Origin: Nocardiopsis sp. CNT312
GTDB taxonomy: Bacteria > Actinomycetota > Actinomycetes > Streptosporangiales > Streptosporangiaceae
DNA: 64,000 nt
Assembly: GCF_000515115.1 (NCBI RefSeq)
Contig: NZ_AZXF01000005.1
Span: forward strand, 1 to 64,000
Reading direction: 5' to 3'
A program made the translations under genes and the position numbers. The notes below the pieces were generated by a model, which worked only from the letters and a program-made list of their open reading frames with translations, was not told the DNA's origin and did not search any database. Below are positions 53,534 through 61,832 of the stretch, in pieces. Position 1 is the stretch's first letter. Each line of letters starts with the position of its first letter.

Positions 53534-54742
53534 ATGACTGAGCGACCCCGAGTCTCTGCACGTATCAGCGCCATCTCCGAGTCCGCCACCCTCGCCGTCG
53601 ACGCGAAGGCCAAGGCCATGAAGGCGGAGGGACGTCCCGTCATCGGCTTCGGCGCGGGAGAGCCCGACTTCCCGACCCCCGACTACATCGTCGAGGCCGC
53701 TGTCGAGGCCGCGCGCGAACCGCGCTTCCACCGCTACACCCCCGCCGGCGGGCTCCCCGAACTGAAGAAGGCGATCGCCGAGAAGACCGCCCGGGACTCC
53801 GGCTACCAGGTCGAGCCCGCCCAGGTCCTGGTGACCAACGGCGGCAAGCAGGCCATCTACGAGGCCTTCGCCGCCCTGCTCGACCCGGGGGACGAGGTCA
53901 TCGTGGTGGCCCCCTACTGGACCACCTACCCCGAGTCGATCAAGCTCGCGGGCGGCGTCCCCGTCTTCGTCACCACCGACGAGAGCACCGGCTACATGGC
54001 CGGGGTCGAACAACTGGAGGCGGCACGCACCGAGCGCACCAAGGTCCTGGTGTTCGTCTCCCCCTCCAACCCGACCGGTGCGGTCTACCCGCGCGAGCAG
54101 GTCCGCGCCATCGGCCAGTGGGCCCTGGAGCACGACCTGTGGGTGCTGACCGACGAGATCTACGAGCACCTGGTCTACGGCGACACCGAGTTCTCCTCGA
54201 TGCCCGTCGAGGTCCCCGAGCTGGCCGACCGCACCGTGGTCGTCAACGGCGTCGCCAAGACCTACGCGATGACCGGCTGGCGCGTGGGGTGGATCATCGG
54301 CCCGAAGGACGTCGTCAAGGCGGCGGGCAACCTCCAGTCGCACGCCACCTCCAACGTGGCCAACGTCTCGCAGGCCGCCGCCCTGGCAGCGGTCTCCGGC
54401 AGCCTGGACGCCGTGGCGACGATGCGCGAGTCCTTCGACCGCCGCCGCCGGACCATCGTGCGCATGCTCAACGAGATCGACGGCGTGGTCTGCCCCGAAC
54501 CGCAGGGCGCCTTCTACGCCTACCCGTCCGTGAAGGGCGTCCTCGGCAAGGAGATCCGCGGCAGGACGCCCGCCACCTCCGCCGAGCTGGCCGAGCTCAT
54601 CCTGGAGGAGGCCGAGGTCGCCGTGGTCCCGGGCGAGGCCTTCGGCACCCCCGGCTACCTCCGGCTGTCCTACGCGCTCAGCGACGAGGACCTCGCCGAG
54701 GGTGTGAGCCGCGTCCAGAAGCTGCTGGCCGAGGCCCGCTAG
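53534..54742 (+). CDS. PLP-dependent aspartate aminotransferase
   Basis: A class I fold-type aminotransferase that interconverts aspartate or a related amino acid and a 2-oxo acid. The ATG at 53534 gives 402 residues. Motifs are [16 protein letters not shown] near 36, [20 protein letters not shown] near 100, [10 protein letters not shown] near 175, DEIYEHLVY, and the PLP lysine in [16 protein letters not shown] near residue 240. It ends with the substrate arginine region [17 protein letters not shown] hexamer about 45 bp upstream may be its -10. It is monocistronic, with a strong hairpin downstream. Aspartate specificity is likely; prephenate or aromatic activity is possible. Confidence 0.9.
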   Translation: MTERPRVSARISAISESATLAVDAKAKAMKAEGRPVIGFGAGEPDFPTPDYIVEAAVEAAREPRFHRYTPAGGLPELKKAIAEKTARDSGYQVEPAQVLVTNGGKQAIYEAFAALLDPGDEVIVVAPYWTTYPESIKLAGGVPVFVTTDESTGYMAGVEQLEAARTERTKVLVFVSPSNPTGAVYPREQVRAIGQWALEHDLWVLTDEIYEHLVYGDTEFSSMPVEVPELADRTVVVNGVAKTYAMTGWRVGWIIGPKDVVKAAGNLQSHATSNVANVSQAAALAAVSGSLDAVATMRESFDRRRRTIVRMLNEIDGVVCPEPQGAFYAYPSVKGVLGKEIRGRTPATSAELAELILEEAEVAVVPGEAFGTPGYLRLSYALSDEDLAEGVSRVQKLLAEAR

Positions 54743-54790
54743 CTTCGAACCCGCGCTGCGCTTCGCAGCGGATCGTGGTGAGGGAGCAGG

Positions 54791-54828
54791 CGGGTGTGCC
54801 CTCCGGCCGGCGCCGGAGGGCACACCCG
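54791..54828 (+). terminator. Terminator after the aminotransferase
   Basis: CGGGTGTGCCCTCCGGC (54791-54807) and its exact complement (54812-54828) form a 17-bp stem with a four-base loop, 48 bases after the stop codon. A smaller CGCTGCG/CGCAGCG hairpin precedes it. Confidence 0.8.
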
Positions 54829-54902
54829 CGTCCGGCCGCCGTTTCCGCGCGAGTCCGCTCAACCCGGTACCGCCGGTGGCGCGGATACGGCAGAGTTGGT
54901 TC

Positions 54903-55967
54903 ATGGAGAGACCGACCAGCACCCGCCGGTTGGACCGGCTGCCCAAAGCACACCTGCACCTGCACTTCACCGGGTCGATGCGCCACTCGACCCTCGTGGA
55001 ACTCGCGGACGAGAACGGGGTCCGCCTGCCCCAGGCACTGGTCGACGAGTGGCCGCCCCGCCTGCGCGGCACCGACGAGCGCGGCTGGTTCCGCTTCCAG
55101 CGCCTCTACGACATCGCCCGCTCCGCCCTGCGCCGTCCCGAGGACGTGTACCGGCTGCTGCGCGAGACGGCCGAGGACGAGCGCGACGCGGGTTCGGGCT
55201 GGCTGGAGATCCAGGTGGACCCCAGCGGCTACGCCTCCCGTTTCGGCGGCCTGACCCCCACCCTGGAACTGGTGCTGGAGGCCGCCCGAGCGGCCGAGCA
55301 CGCGACCGGGGTGCCGGTGGGCCTGATGGTGGCGGCCAACCGCACGAAGCACCCTCTGGAGGCCAAGGTGCTGGCCCGTCTGGCCCGGCAGTACGCGGGC
55401 CGGGGCGTGGTCTCCTTCGGCCTGAACAACGACGAGCGCAAGGGGCGTGCCCGGGAGTTCGAGGGGGCGTTCCGCATCGCCCGGCGCGCGGGGCTGCTGT
55501 TAGCACCCCACGGCGGCGAGCTCCAGGGGCCGCGCAGCATCCGGGAGTGCCTGGACGAACTGGGGGCCGACCGTGTCGGGCACGGCGTCCGTGCCGTAGA
55601 GGACCCCTATCTGGTGGAGCGCATCGCCACGCAGGGCGTCACCCTGGAGATCTGTCCCACCTCCAACATCGGACTGGGGGTGTTCGAGCGGCTGGAGCAC
55701 ATGCCGCTGCGCCGGCTCTTCGACGCGGGGGTCCCCATCGCTCTGGGAACGGACGACCCGCTGCTCTTCGGACCGCGCCTGGTGGAGCAGTACGCGATCG
55801 CGCGCGAGGTGTTCGGTTTCACCGACGCCGAACTGGCCGAACTGGCCCGGATGTCCGTGCGGGGTTCGGCCGCGCCGGAGGCGGTGCGCAAGGAACTCCT
55901 GGCCGGGATCGACGCCTGGTTGGCGGCTCCCCCCGGGGGTCAGGACAGGAGCAGCCAGAGACCCTGA
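54903..55967 (+). CDS. Adenosine deaminase-family protein
   Basis: The TIM-barrel deaminase hydrolyses adenosine to inosine in purine salvage. From the ATG at 54903 it has 354 residues. The metal histidines are in KAHLHLHFTGSM, LLAPHGGELQGP gives the catalytic His-Gly-Gly-Glu, DRVGHGVRA the next metal His, CPTSNIGLGV the substrate loop, and ALGTDDPLLF the metal/catalytic Asp pair. In the first motif Thr replaces the usual Asp of HLDG, as in the actinobacterial branch. Substrate could be adenosine or a modified purine nucleoside. Its 3' end overlaps the convergent GDT1 gene by 28 bp. Confidence 0.88.
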   Translation: MERPTSTRRLDRLPKAHLHLHFTGSMRHSTLVELADENGVRLPQALVDEWPPRLRGTDERGWFRFQRLYDIARSALRRPEDVYRLLRETAEDERDAGSGWLEIQVDPSGYASRFGGLTPTLELVLEAARAAEHATGVPVGLMVAANRTKHPLEAKVLARLARQYAGRGVVSFGLNNDERKGRAREFEGAFRIARRAGLLLAPHGGELQGPRSIRECLDELGADRVGHGVRAVEDPYLVERIATQGVTLEICPTSNIGLGVFERLEHMPLRRLFDAGVPIALGTDDPLLFGPRLVEQYAIAREVFGFTDAELAELARMSVRGSAAPEAVRKELLAGIDAWLAAPPGGQDRSSQRP

Positions 55968-56533
55968 AGGAGCATGGCGGCGCCCGCGGCGAAGAACAGG
56001 ACCGCCGCACCGAGCCGGATGGCGCGTTCGGGGAGCTTCTTGCCCAGGACGGCGCCGAGCGCGATGGCCGCGGCGTCGGCCGCGACCATGCCGACCGTGG
56101 AGCCGATCCACACCGGCAGCCAGTCGTACCGGGTGCCGACGGTGATGGTGGTGAGCATGGTCTTGTCACCGAATTCGGCGACCAGGAACACCACGACGAC
56201 GGTGAGCAGAGCGGAACGGATGCGCCGGGAGGCGGCGCGCTCCTCGTCCCGCTCGGTCATCTCGTCACCGCGCAGGGTCCAGAGGCCGAAGAAGAGGAAG
56301 GCCAGGCCCGCGGCGAGGGTCAGCCAGTCGGTGGGCAGGCTCGCGCCGAGGACCTCGGCGATCATGACGCTGGCGACGTGGACGAGCGCCGTGGCCAGGG
56401 TGATCCCGAGCAGGACCGTGCCCACCCGGTACCGGGTGGCCAGGGACATCGCCACGAGCTGGGTCTTGTCGCCCATCTCGGCGACGAGGACGGCAACGGT
56501 GCTCGCCACGATTCCCGCCATGAACGCCGTCAC
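55940..56533 (-). CDS. GDT1/UPF0016 (TMEM165) family cation transporter
   Basis: UPF0016 proteins are six-helix membrane transporters, with Mn2+ export or Ca2+/Mn2+ exchange shown for members. The two signature repeats are visible: VLVAEMGDKTQLVAMSLATR near residue 16 and FLVAEFGDKTMLTTITVGTR near 125 (E-x-G-D-K-[TS]). The GTG at 56533 after GGGAG gives 197 residues; a longer start at 56590 would add a lysine-rich leader unlike the family. Six hydrophobic helices are predicted around a charged central loop (RGDEMTERDEERAASRR). Metal regulation is suggested by the AT-rich palindromes upstream. Confidence 0.88.
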   Translation of the reverse strand: MTAFMAGIVASTVAVLVAEMGDKTQLVAMSLATRYRVGTVLLGITLATALVHVASVMIAEVLGASLPTDWLTLAAGLAFLFFGLWTLRGDEMTERDEERAASRRIRSALLTVVVVFLVAEFGDKTMLTTITVGTRYDWLPVWIGSTVGMVAADAAAIALGAVLGKKLPERAIRLGAAVLFFAAGAAMLLQGLWLLLS

Positions 56534-56584
56534 GCCGTCTCCCTTTCCGTTCTTTTTTCGACCATAGAACAGAAAGAAAGAGAA

Positions 56585-56613
56585 CGGCAATTCATTGCCG
56601 GAATGAATTCATT
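56585..56613 (-). promoter_or_regulatory. Nested palindromes in an AT-rich leader upstream of the GDT1 gene
   Basis: CGGCAATTCATTGCCG (56585-56600) is an inverted repeat with a TC centre (plus-strand reading), and AATGAATTCATT (56602-56613) is a perfect palindrome beside it. TTGAAA (56618-56613, minus strand) could be a -35 box. The 56534-56690 stretch is markedly AT-rich for this chromosome. An operator for a metal-responsive repressor is plausible; the palindromes partly resemble Zur-type sites but do not match well. Confidence 0.4.
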
Positions 56614-56703
56614 TTCAAGGAGTGACTGAAAAAGAAGTTGGTCGCACAGAACACGAGAATTCGGTGCGGCTGACCACGCTGTTCGCGCCGCCACGCCGGA
56701 GAA

Positions 56704-56734
56704 CGGGTGCGGGACCACCGCGGTCCCGCACCCG
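56704..56734 (-). terminator. Terminator after murB
   Basis: CGGGTGCGGGACC (56704-56716) pairs perfectly with 56722-56734 around a five-base loop. It ends 43 bases beyond the murB stop codon and closes the rpmG-hadAB-murB group. Confidence 0.75.
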
Positions 56735-56776
56735 GGACGACGCCCTATTCCGGGCGGGAACTCCCCGGGGAAACCC

Positions 56777-57859
56777 TCACAGGGAAACGCCCACCATGAC
56801 GGGTTCGTTGACCAGACGCACGCCGAACGCCGCCTCGACCCCCGCCCGAACCTCACGGGCCAGGTCCAACAGGTCCTCCGTGGTGGCACCGCCGGGGTTG
56901 GTGAGCGCCAGGGTGTGTTTGCCGGAGATCCTGGCGGGCCCGGAGCCGTAGCCCTTGCCGAAGCCCGCCCTGTCGATCAGCCAGGCCGCGGAGAGCTTCA
57001 CATTGCCGTGGCCGTCCGGATGGCCCGGAGGCTCCACGTCCGCACCGAGGCGCTCGGCGACCCGCTCGCGCACCGCCGCGAACCCCTCCTCCGACACCAC
57101 CGGGTTGGTGAAGAACGACCCCGCGCTGCGCGTGTCGGGGTCCTCGGGGTCCAGGACCATGCCCTTGCCCGCGCGCAGTTTCAGGACGGTCTCACGCGCC
57201 TGTTCCAGAGGCACGCGGGCCCCCGCCTCCGTACCCAGGGCGCGGGCCACCTCCGCGTAGCGGATCGGGCGGCTGAGCCGGGACCGGCGCAGCACGAAGA
57301 GGACCTCGCACACCACGTAGCGGTCCGAGCCCTTGAACGCACTGTCGCGGTAGGTGAACCCGCACTCGGCGTTGGTCATGGCCCGCCGCTCCCCGCTCAC
57401 GCGGTCGTGGACCAGCACCTCGCGCACGGTCTCGGAGACATCCTGGCCGTAGGCCCCCACGTTCTGGATCGGGGTGGAGCCGACCCGCCCGGGGATCCCC
57501 GACAGGAACTCGATACCGCTGAGCCCCTCCCCGACGGTGCGCTCGACCAGCGGGTCCCACCCCACTCCGGCGTCGGCCCGCAGCAGGACCGTCTCCTCCC
57601 CCGTCTCCGGGTCGCGTCCCTCCCCTGTGAGGGACACCCCCTGGGAGTCGACGTGCACCACGGTCCCCGCGAAGCCGGCGTCGGCGACCACCAGGTTGCT
57701 GCCGCCGCCCAGGACGAGGACCGGCGTACCGGCGCGGTCCGCCTCGGACACCGCGCGCACCAGCGCCTCGGTGGTACCGGCGGCCACGAAAGTCCCGGCG
57801 GGGCCGCCCAGACCAAGCGTGGTGTAGTCGGAGAGCACGGCTCCGGCAAGCGTGGACAC
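56777..57859 (-). CDS. murB: UDP-N-acetylenolpyruvoylglucosamine reductase
   Basis: MurB reduces UDP-GlcNAc-enolpyruvate to UDP-MurNAc with NADPH and FAD, the second committed step of peptidoglycan synthesis. The 360-residue protein shows the FAD-binding region VLGGGSNLVVADAG and IPGRVGSTPIQNVGAYGQDV, then the catalytic serine in TRSAGSFFTNPVV. A conserved Lys-bearing ISGKHTLALTNPGGA lies near the C-terminus. It is the longer MurB form. The GTG follows GGGGGAG. It sits 11 bp downstream of hadB, as in many actinobacteria. Confidence 0.95.
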   Translation of the reverse strand: MSTLAGAVLSDYTTLGLGGPAGTFVAAGTTEALVRAVSEADRAGTPVLVLGGGSNLVVADAGFAGTVVHVDSQGVSLTGEGRDPETGEETVLLRADAGVGWDPLVERTVGEGLSGIEFLSGIPGRVGSTPIQNVGAYGQDVSETVREVLVHDRVSGERRAMTNAECGFTYRDSAFKGSDRYVVCEVLFVLRRSRLSRPIRYAEVARALGTEAGARVPLEQARETVLKLRAGKGMVLDPEDPDTRSAGSFFTNPVVSEEGFAAVRERVAERLGADVEPPGHPDGHGNVKLSAAWLIDRAGFGKGYGSGPARISGKHTLALTNPGGATTEDLLDLAREVRAGVEAAFGVRLVNEPVMVGVSL

Positions 57860-57870
57860 TGTTCTCCCCC

Positions 57871-58296
57871 TCAGGCCAGACGGACGAGCGCGGTGGACTT
57901 GGCCAGGACCTTGGCCCCGCCCGAGCGCGCGGTCAGGAGCACCGTGACTGTGCCGTCGTCGTTCTTGGCCCTGACCTTGCCGCCGACGGTGATCTCGGCA
58001 CCGCTGTCGTCGTCGGGGACCACCACGGGCGCGGAGAAGCGCACGGAGTAGTCGACAACGGCCCCGGGGTCTCCGGCCCAGTCGGTGAGCACACGGCCCG
58101 CCTCGGCCATGGTGAACATGCCGTGCGCGATCACGTCGGGCAGGCCGACGGACTTGGCGAAGCGCTCGTTCCAGTGGATGGGGTTGAAGTCGCCCGAGGC
58201 CCCGGCGTAGCGCACCAGGTCCGCCCGCTCGACGGGGAAGGTCCGCTCGGGGAGTTCGGTGCCGACCTCGACGTCGGCGTGGCGCAGCCTGCTCAC
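57871..58296 (-). CDS. hadB: MaoC-fold dehydratase, HadB-like
   Basis: HadB is the catalytic hot-dog subunit of the (3R)-hydroxyacyl-ACP dehydratase of fatty-acid synthesis type II. The MaoC signature YAGASGDFNPIHWNERFAKS carries the catalytic Asp/His pair, with VIAHGMFTMAEAG next. I choose the GTG at 58296, eight bases behind GAGGA, giving 141 residues, the family size. A GTG at 58344 overlapping the hadA stop (GTGA) adds 16 unconserved residues and cannot be excluded. Confidence 0.88.
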   Translation of the reverse strand: MSRLRHADVEVGTELPERTFPVERADLVRYAGASGDFNPIHWNERFAKSVGLPDVIAHGMFTMAEAGRVLTDWAGDPGAVVDYSVRFSAPVVVPDDDSGAEITVGGKVRAKNDDGTVTVLLTARSGGAKVLAKSTALVRLA

Positions 58297-58340
58297 AGTC
58301 GTGTTCCTCACATTCGGCTGTTCGGGAGGGGAGGCCGCGG

Positions 58341-58784
58341 TCACTGGCCGCGGACGACGAGCATCATGCCCGCCGTGACGACGTGCTCACCACCGGCGTC
58401 CTCGGCCACGGTCTCCAGGGTGATCATCTCGTTCCCGCCGAGCGCCTTGACGTCGGTGATCCGTGTGATCGCAGTCAGCACGTCGCCCGCGTGCAGGGGA
58501 CGGCTGTAGCGGAAGCCCTGGTCACCGTGCACGACCCGGGAGAAGTCCACCCCCAGCTCGGGGTCGGCCACGGCCTGCGCGGACCCCGCCATCCCGAGGA
58601 TCACCGGGAAGGTCGGCGGCGCGATGACGTCGGGGTACCCGGCCGCCTTCGCCGCCTCCCGGTCGACGTAGACCGGGTTGGGGTCGTTGATCGCCTCGGC
58701 GAACTCGCGGATCTTGCCCCGGGTCACCTCGTAGGGCTCGGGCGCCGGGTACTCCCGGCCGAGGTAGTCGGCGTTGATCGCCAC
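58341..58784 (-). CDS. hadA: MaoC N-terminal-domain protein, HadA-like
   Basis: HadA is the substrate-binding partner of HadB. The 147-residue protein begins AINADYLGREYPAPEPYEVT and holds FAEAINDPNPVY in place of a full catalytic dyad, then APPTFPVILGMAG and VHGDQGFRYSRPLHAGDVL, typical of the FAS1-dehydratase-like N-terminal domain. GGAGAGGGAG precedes the GTG. Its placement after rpmG is conserved in actinobacteria. The fatty-acid chain handled here is unknown. Confidence 0.88.
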   Translation of the reverse strand: MAINADYLGREYPAPEPYEVTRGKIREFAEAINDPNPVYVDREAAKAAGYPDVIAPPTFPVILGMAGSAQAVADPELGVDFSRVVHGDQGFRYSRPLHAGDVLTAITRITDVKALGGNEMITLETVAEDAGGEHVVTAGMMLVVRGQ

Positions 58785-58834
58785 GTTCTCCCTCTCCTGC
58801 TTCTCCCGCCGGGGAAGGCCCCCGGCACAACGAA

Positions 58835-58867
58835 CAGCCCGGCGAGCGCTGGACGCTCTCCGGGCTG
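58835..58867 (-). terminator. Hairpin between rpmG and hadA
   Basis: CAGCCCGG-GAGCG (58835-58848) pairs with CGCTC-CCGGGCTG (58854-58867) with one mismatch and a five-base loop. It may end the tRNA-rpmG transcript or attenuate into hadA. Confidence 0.6.
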
Positions 58868-58934
58868 GAGTCTATGCCGAACCTCCGGGTCGCTCACACG
58901 TTCACGACGCCGGGCCACGACACCGCGCGGAACC

Positions 58935-59099
58935 CTAGCGGGTCTCGCGGTGGTCGTGGTGCTTGCGGCAGTTCGGGCAGAACTTCTTGACAGTGAGACG
59001 GTCGGGGGTGTTCCGACGGTTCTTCCGCGTGATGTAGTTCCGGTGATTGCACTCCTGGCAGGCCAGGGTGATCTTCGGCCTCACGTCTGTGGCAGCCAC
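58935..59099 (-). CDS. rpmG: 50S ribosomal protein L33
   Basis: This 54-residue protein is too short for many gene finders. It reads [20 protein letters not shown], then [19 protein letters not shown] and [14 protein letters not shown]. The CQEC and CPNC pairs form the zinc ribbon, so it is the zinc-dependent C+ form. It starts with GTG after AAGGCA and lies about 100 bp beyond tRNA-Met, the conserved actinobacterial order. Confidence 0.96.
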   Translation of the reverse strand: MAATDVRPKITLACQECNHRNYITRKNRRNTPDRLTVKKFCPNCRKHHDHRETR

Positions 59100-59199
59100 T
59101 TCGGAGTGCCTTTCTCGCTGGAGACGATTTCTGAGCAGCAGAACACTGCAAAGGGCCCGCGACGACCCCTGAGGGGTGCCCCAGGGGTCAGCGGGTTGG

Positions 59200-59272
59200 T
59201 AGCGGAGGCCGGACTTGAACCGACGACACAGCGATTATGAGCCGCTTGCTCTACCGACTGAGCTACTCCGCC
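59200..59272 (-). tRNA. tRNA-Met (CAT anticodon, elongator)
   Basis: Acceptor GGCGGAG/CTCCGCT (G1-U72), D-arm GCTCAGTCGGTAGAGC, anticodon loop CTCATAA with CAT, and T-loop TTCAAGT form a standard cloverleaf. Discriminator A is followed by an encoded CCA (59199-59197). Base 1 pairs with base 72 and the anticodon stem lacks the three G-C pairs of initiators, so it is elongator Met. Confidence 0.93.
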
Positions 59273-59374
59273 CCGATCTTCGGGAACAGTCCGGCAGGGA
59301 CCGTCCCCCGGTTCAGGCCGGTAGTCGCGCCACCGGCCACCCACCTGAGTGGACCGGACCGCTTCAAGTGGTGG

Positions 59375-59447
59375 AGCCCCTTTACGGAATCGAACCGTAG
59401 ACCTTCTCCTTACCATGGAGACGCTCTGCCGACTGAGCTAAAGGGGC
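59375..59447 (-). tRNA. tRNA-Thr (GGT anticodon)
   Basis: Acceptor GCCCCTT/AAGGGGC, D-arm GCTCAGTCGGCAGAGC, anticodon arm TCTCC-ATGGTAA-GGAGA with GGT, and T-arm TACGG-TTCGATT-CCGTA. Discriminator T is followed by an encoded CCA (59374-59372). It precedes tRNA-Met by 102 bp in the same transcript. Confidence 0.95.
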
Positions 59448-59505
59448 GCGCTGCGAGGCCTTGTCTCGGCTGCCTCGGGGGCGTTGCCCCCTCGCGCTGG
59501 TCATG

Positions 59506-59536
59506 ACTATACAGGGCTTCGGGGGTGGTCTGCCAA
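59506..59536 (-). promoter_or_regulatory. Candidate promoter of the tRNA-Thr/tRNA-Met/rpmG unit
   Basis: TATAGT (59511-59506, minus strand) is a very good -10. TTGGCA (59536-59531) is a fair -35, but the spacer is 19 bp. A GGGGGC/GCCCCC hairpin (about 59477-59493) follows the expected start and lies in the tRNA leader. Between 59537 and 59637 nothing else is visible. Confidence 0.4.
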
Positions 59537-59637
59537 ATCGAAGGCCCCGAACCGGTGGCGGCGCTCCCGCCCGCCCCCTCTCAGCGCCCACCGGTGCGGG
59601 GAAGGCCCAGCCCAGGGGGCCGCTCCGGCACTCCGCC

Positions 59638-61740
59638 TCACACGGCGCCTTCGGCCACCCACACGTTGGACATCGCATCGCGGTTGATCATGCGGATGGT
59701 GGCGGGCAGCCCCAGCCGGCGCAGGGCATCCGAGAGGCGGGTGTCGTGCGTGAACACGATGACCTGCCGGTGGCGCCCCGCCTCCGCCAGGACGCCGGCC
59801 AGGCCCTCCACGGTCTCGGTATCCATCGCCTGGACCGGGTCGTCGAGCATGAGAAAGCCGAAGGGGTTGCCCTCCACGAGGGCGCGCGGCAGGCAGATGG
59901 ACAGTGCCAGCGCCTGGAACTCGCCCTGGCTGAGCAGTCCGGGCGCGCTGGTCTGGTCGCCCACCCCGTCCACGGCCACGTCCACCTCGACACGGCGCCG
60001 GGCACCCCTGCCGATCAGGCGCATGCCCTGGAGATCGATGTGGCGCTCCTGTCGCAGCCGATGCCAGACCTGCTCCGCCTGGCCCGCCACCGGTCCCAGG
60101 CGCTCGGAGCGCACCGCCCTGGCCTGTTCCGTGAGCCAGTCCAGTGCCGCCTCGGCCGGTGCCAGGCGGCCCCGGGCCGTGATCGCGTCGTCGGCGTCCT
60201 CCAGCCAGCCCGAGAGCCGCTCGGCCAGGTCCGCCCAGTCCCCGGCGGGGTCCTCCAGGCGCTCGGTCGCGTCCCTGCGGGCGCTGAGCGCCGCGGAGCG
60301 CAGCTGCCGGCCGACCGTCTCGATGTGCTCGGCCAACTCCCTCAGGTCGTCGATATCGGCACCGGACTCCCACAGGGCCCACACCTGTCCCAGTTCGCTC
60401 TCCGGCGGCAGCCAGGAGGGCAGCGGCGACAGCAGGAAGCGGGCCTGGTCGCGGGCGGCCTCGGCACGCTCGTAGGCGGCCGAGGCGGTCGCGGCCTGGG
60501 GGCGCAGGGCGCGCAGCTGGGCGTTGGCCCTGCGGACCCAGTCGGAGCCCAGGGCACCGGCCGTCGCGCACGTGGGACACGTGGTCTCCGTCGGGTGGCG
60601 CTGGTGGTGCTCCAGGGCCTGTTCGAGCAGCCGGACCACCCCGTGGGCATGGTCGCCCTTGGTCCCGGCGGCCATCGCCAGCTCCATGGCGGCCCCGCGC
60701 AGTTCGTTGACCACGTCGCTGATCACCACGCGCTCGGGGACCGCGAGACGGCGCAGCCTGCGCAGGACGAGGTGGAGTTCGGGATCGCTCGGCCCGTCGT
60801 CGGCCGCGAGACGGCGCAGGGCCTCCACATCCAGATCGGGCGAGGACAGGATCCGGACCGCCTGGGCGGCCCTGGGGTCGGACGCCCCCTTGAGGGCCTC
60901 CAGCAGGAGCCTGAGTTCGCGCGCGGGGCGGTCGCGGCGCTTGGCCAGTCCGGTGCACACGCGGGCCAGGCGGCGCTCGGCCTCGGCGAGCTCGCTGAGG
61001 CCGAGGAGGGCGGTGAGGGTGTCGTAGAGCTCGGCGGCCCGCCCGGTCACGGTGCGGCCGAGCTCGTCATAGGACAGGAAGGGCCGGTAGCGGACCAGGT
61101 GTTCGCCCCACGACAGGGTGCGCAGGGAGGAGACCTCGCCGCCGGGGTGGACGACCTCGCCCCGGGCCGAGCGCACGCTCTCGCCCGTCCACCGGCGGGT
61201 GACCCGGGTCGGCCCGGGGTCCCCGGCGATGTGCAGGTCGACGGTGGCCTCGGTGCGCTTGTCGTAGTGGAGGTTGCGCCAGCCGTCGCGCCACCCGGTG
61301 GGCATGGCGTCCCAGCGGGGGTTGCGGCCGGTGAGCGCGGCCTCGGCGGCCTCGGCGAAACTCGACTTGCCCGAACCGTTGCGGCCGACGATGACAGTGA
61401 GGCCCGGCCCGGGGGGAAAGGCGAGTTCGGCGGGCCTGCCGATCCCCCGGAAGCCCTGGACCCGGATCCCCGCCAGGTAGGCGCGGCGCATCGGCCCGGG
61501 GGGCGTCTCCGCCCCGGCCAGGCCGCTCTGGGGCGCGTCGGGGACCGACCGGCCGTCGAGGAGTGCCTCCAGGGCGTCGTCGCCCCACAGGGCCGCGGTG
61601 ACCCACGACCGCGCCTCGCCGGGCGGCCCGGAGCGCGCCAGCGCGCCCAGGATCCGCTCCGTCGTGGGGTCGCCCGCGGGTACGGGAACGTCGCTTCCCG
61701 CGCCGCCATACGCCCCGGATACCCCTGTCACCCGCGCCAC
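59638..61740 (-). CDS. Rad50/SMC-like AAA ATPase of unknown function
   Basis: The 700-residue protein has a complete SMC/Rad50-type ATPase split over both ends: Walker A VGRNGSGKSS (119-127), ABC signature LLSQGEFQALALS (602-614), Walker B FLMLDDPVQAMD (629-640) and the H-loop THD (664-666). The centre is Arg/Glu/Leu-rich and helical, with a zinc-hook-like CPTC at 388-391. The arm is far shorter than in Rad50 or SbcC. About 80 residues before the ATPase are unlike any domain I know. It lies 92 bp after the JetC-like gene on the same strand. A role in DNA repair or anti-plasmid/anti-phage defence is inferred, not shown. The GTG at 61740 has GGAG nearby. Confidence 0.7.
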   Translation of the reverse strand: MARVTGVSGAYGGAGSDVPVPAGDPTTERILGALARSGPPGEARSWVTAALWGDDALEALLDGRSVPDAPQSGLAGAETPPGPMRRAYLAGIRVQGFRGIGRPAELAFPPGPGLTVIVGRNGSGKSSFAEAAEAALTGRNPRWDAMPTGWRDGWRNLHYDKRTEATVDLHIAGDPGPTRVTRRWTGESVRSARGEVVHPGGEVSSLRTLSWGEHLVRYRPFLSYDELGRTVTGRAAELYDTLTALLGLSELAEAERRLARVCTGLAKRRDRPARELRLLLEALKGASDPRAAQAVRILSSPDLDVEALRRLAADDGPSDPELHLVLRRLRRLAVPERVVISDVVNELRGAAMELAMAAGTKGDHAHGVVRLLEQALEHHQRHPTETTCPTCATAGALGSDWVRRANAQLRALRPQAATASAAYERAEAARDQARFLLSPLPSWLPPESELGQVWALWESGADIDDLRELAEHIETVGRQLRSAALSARRDATERLEDPAGDWADLAERLSGWLEDADDAITARGRLAPAEAALDWLTEQARAVRSERLGPVAGQAEQVWHRLRQERHIDLQGMRLIGRGARRRVEVDVAVDGVGDQTSAPGLLSQGEFQALALSICLPRALVEGNPFGFLMLDDPVQAMDTETVEGLAGVLAEAGRHRQVIVFTHDTRLSDALRRLGLPATIRMINRDAMSNVWVAEGAV

Positions 61741-61832
61741 CCCGCTCCGTGTCGTTCCTGCACAAGCAGATTAGGACAAGCCGGGAGTAAGGGCCCCGCT
61801 CGGCCGGTCCTCCCTCCACCAGTGCACGAGCC

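Noticed and set aside
59448-59637. Integrase or attachment duplication by the tRNA-Thr gene
   Set aside because: No integrase gene and no second copy of the tRNA 3' end is visible inside the window.
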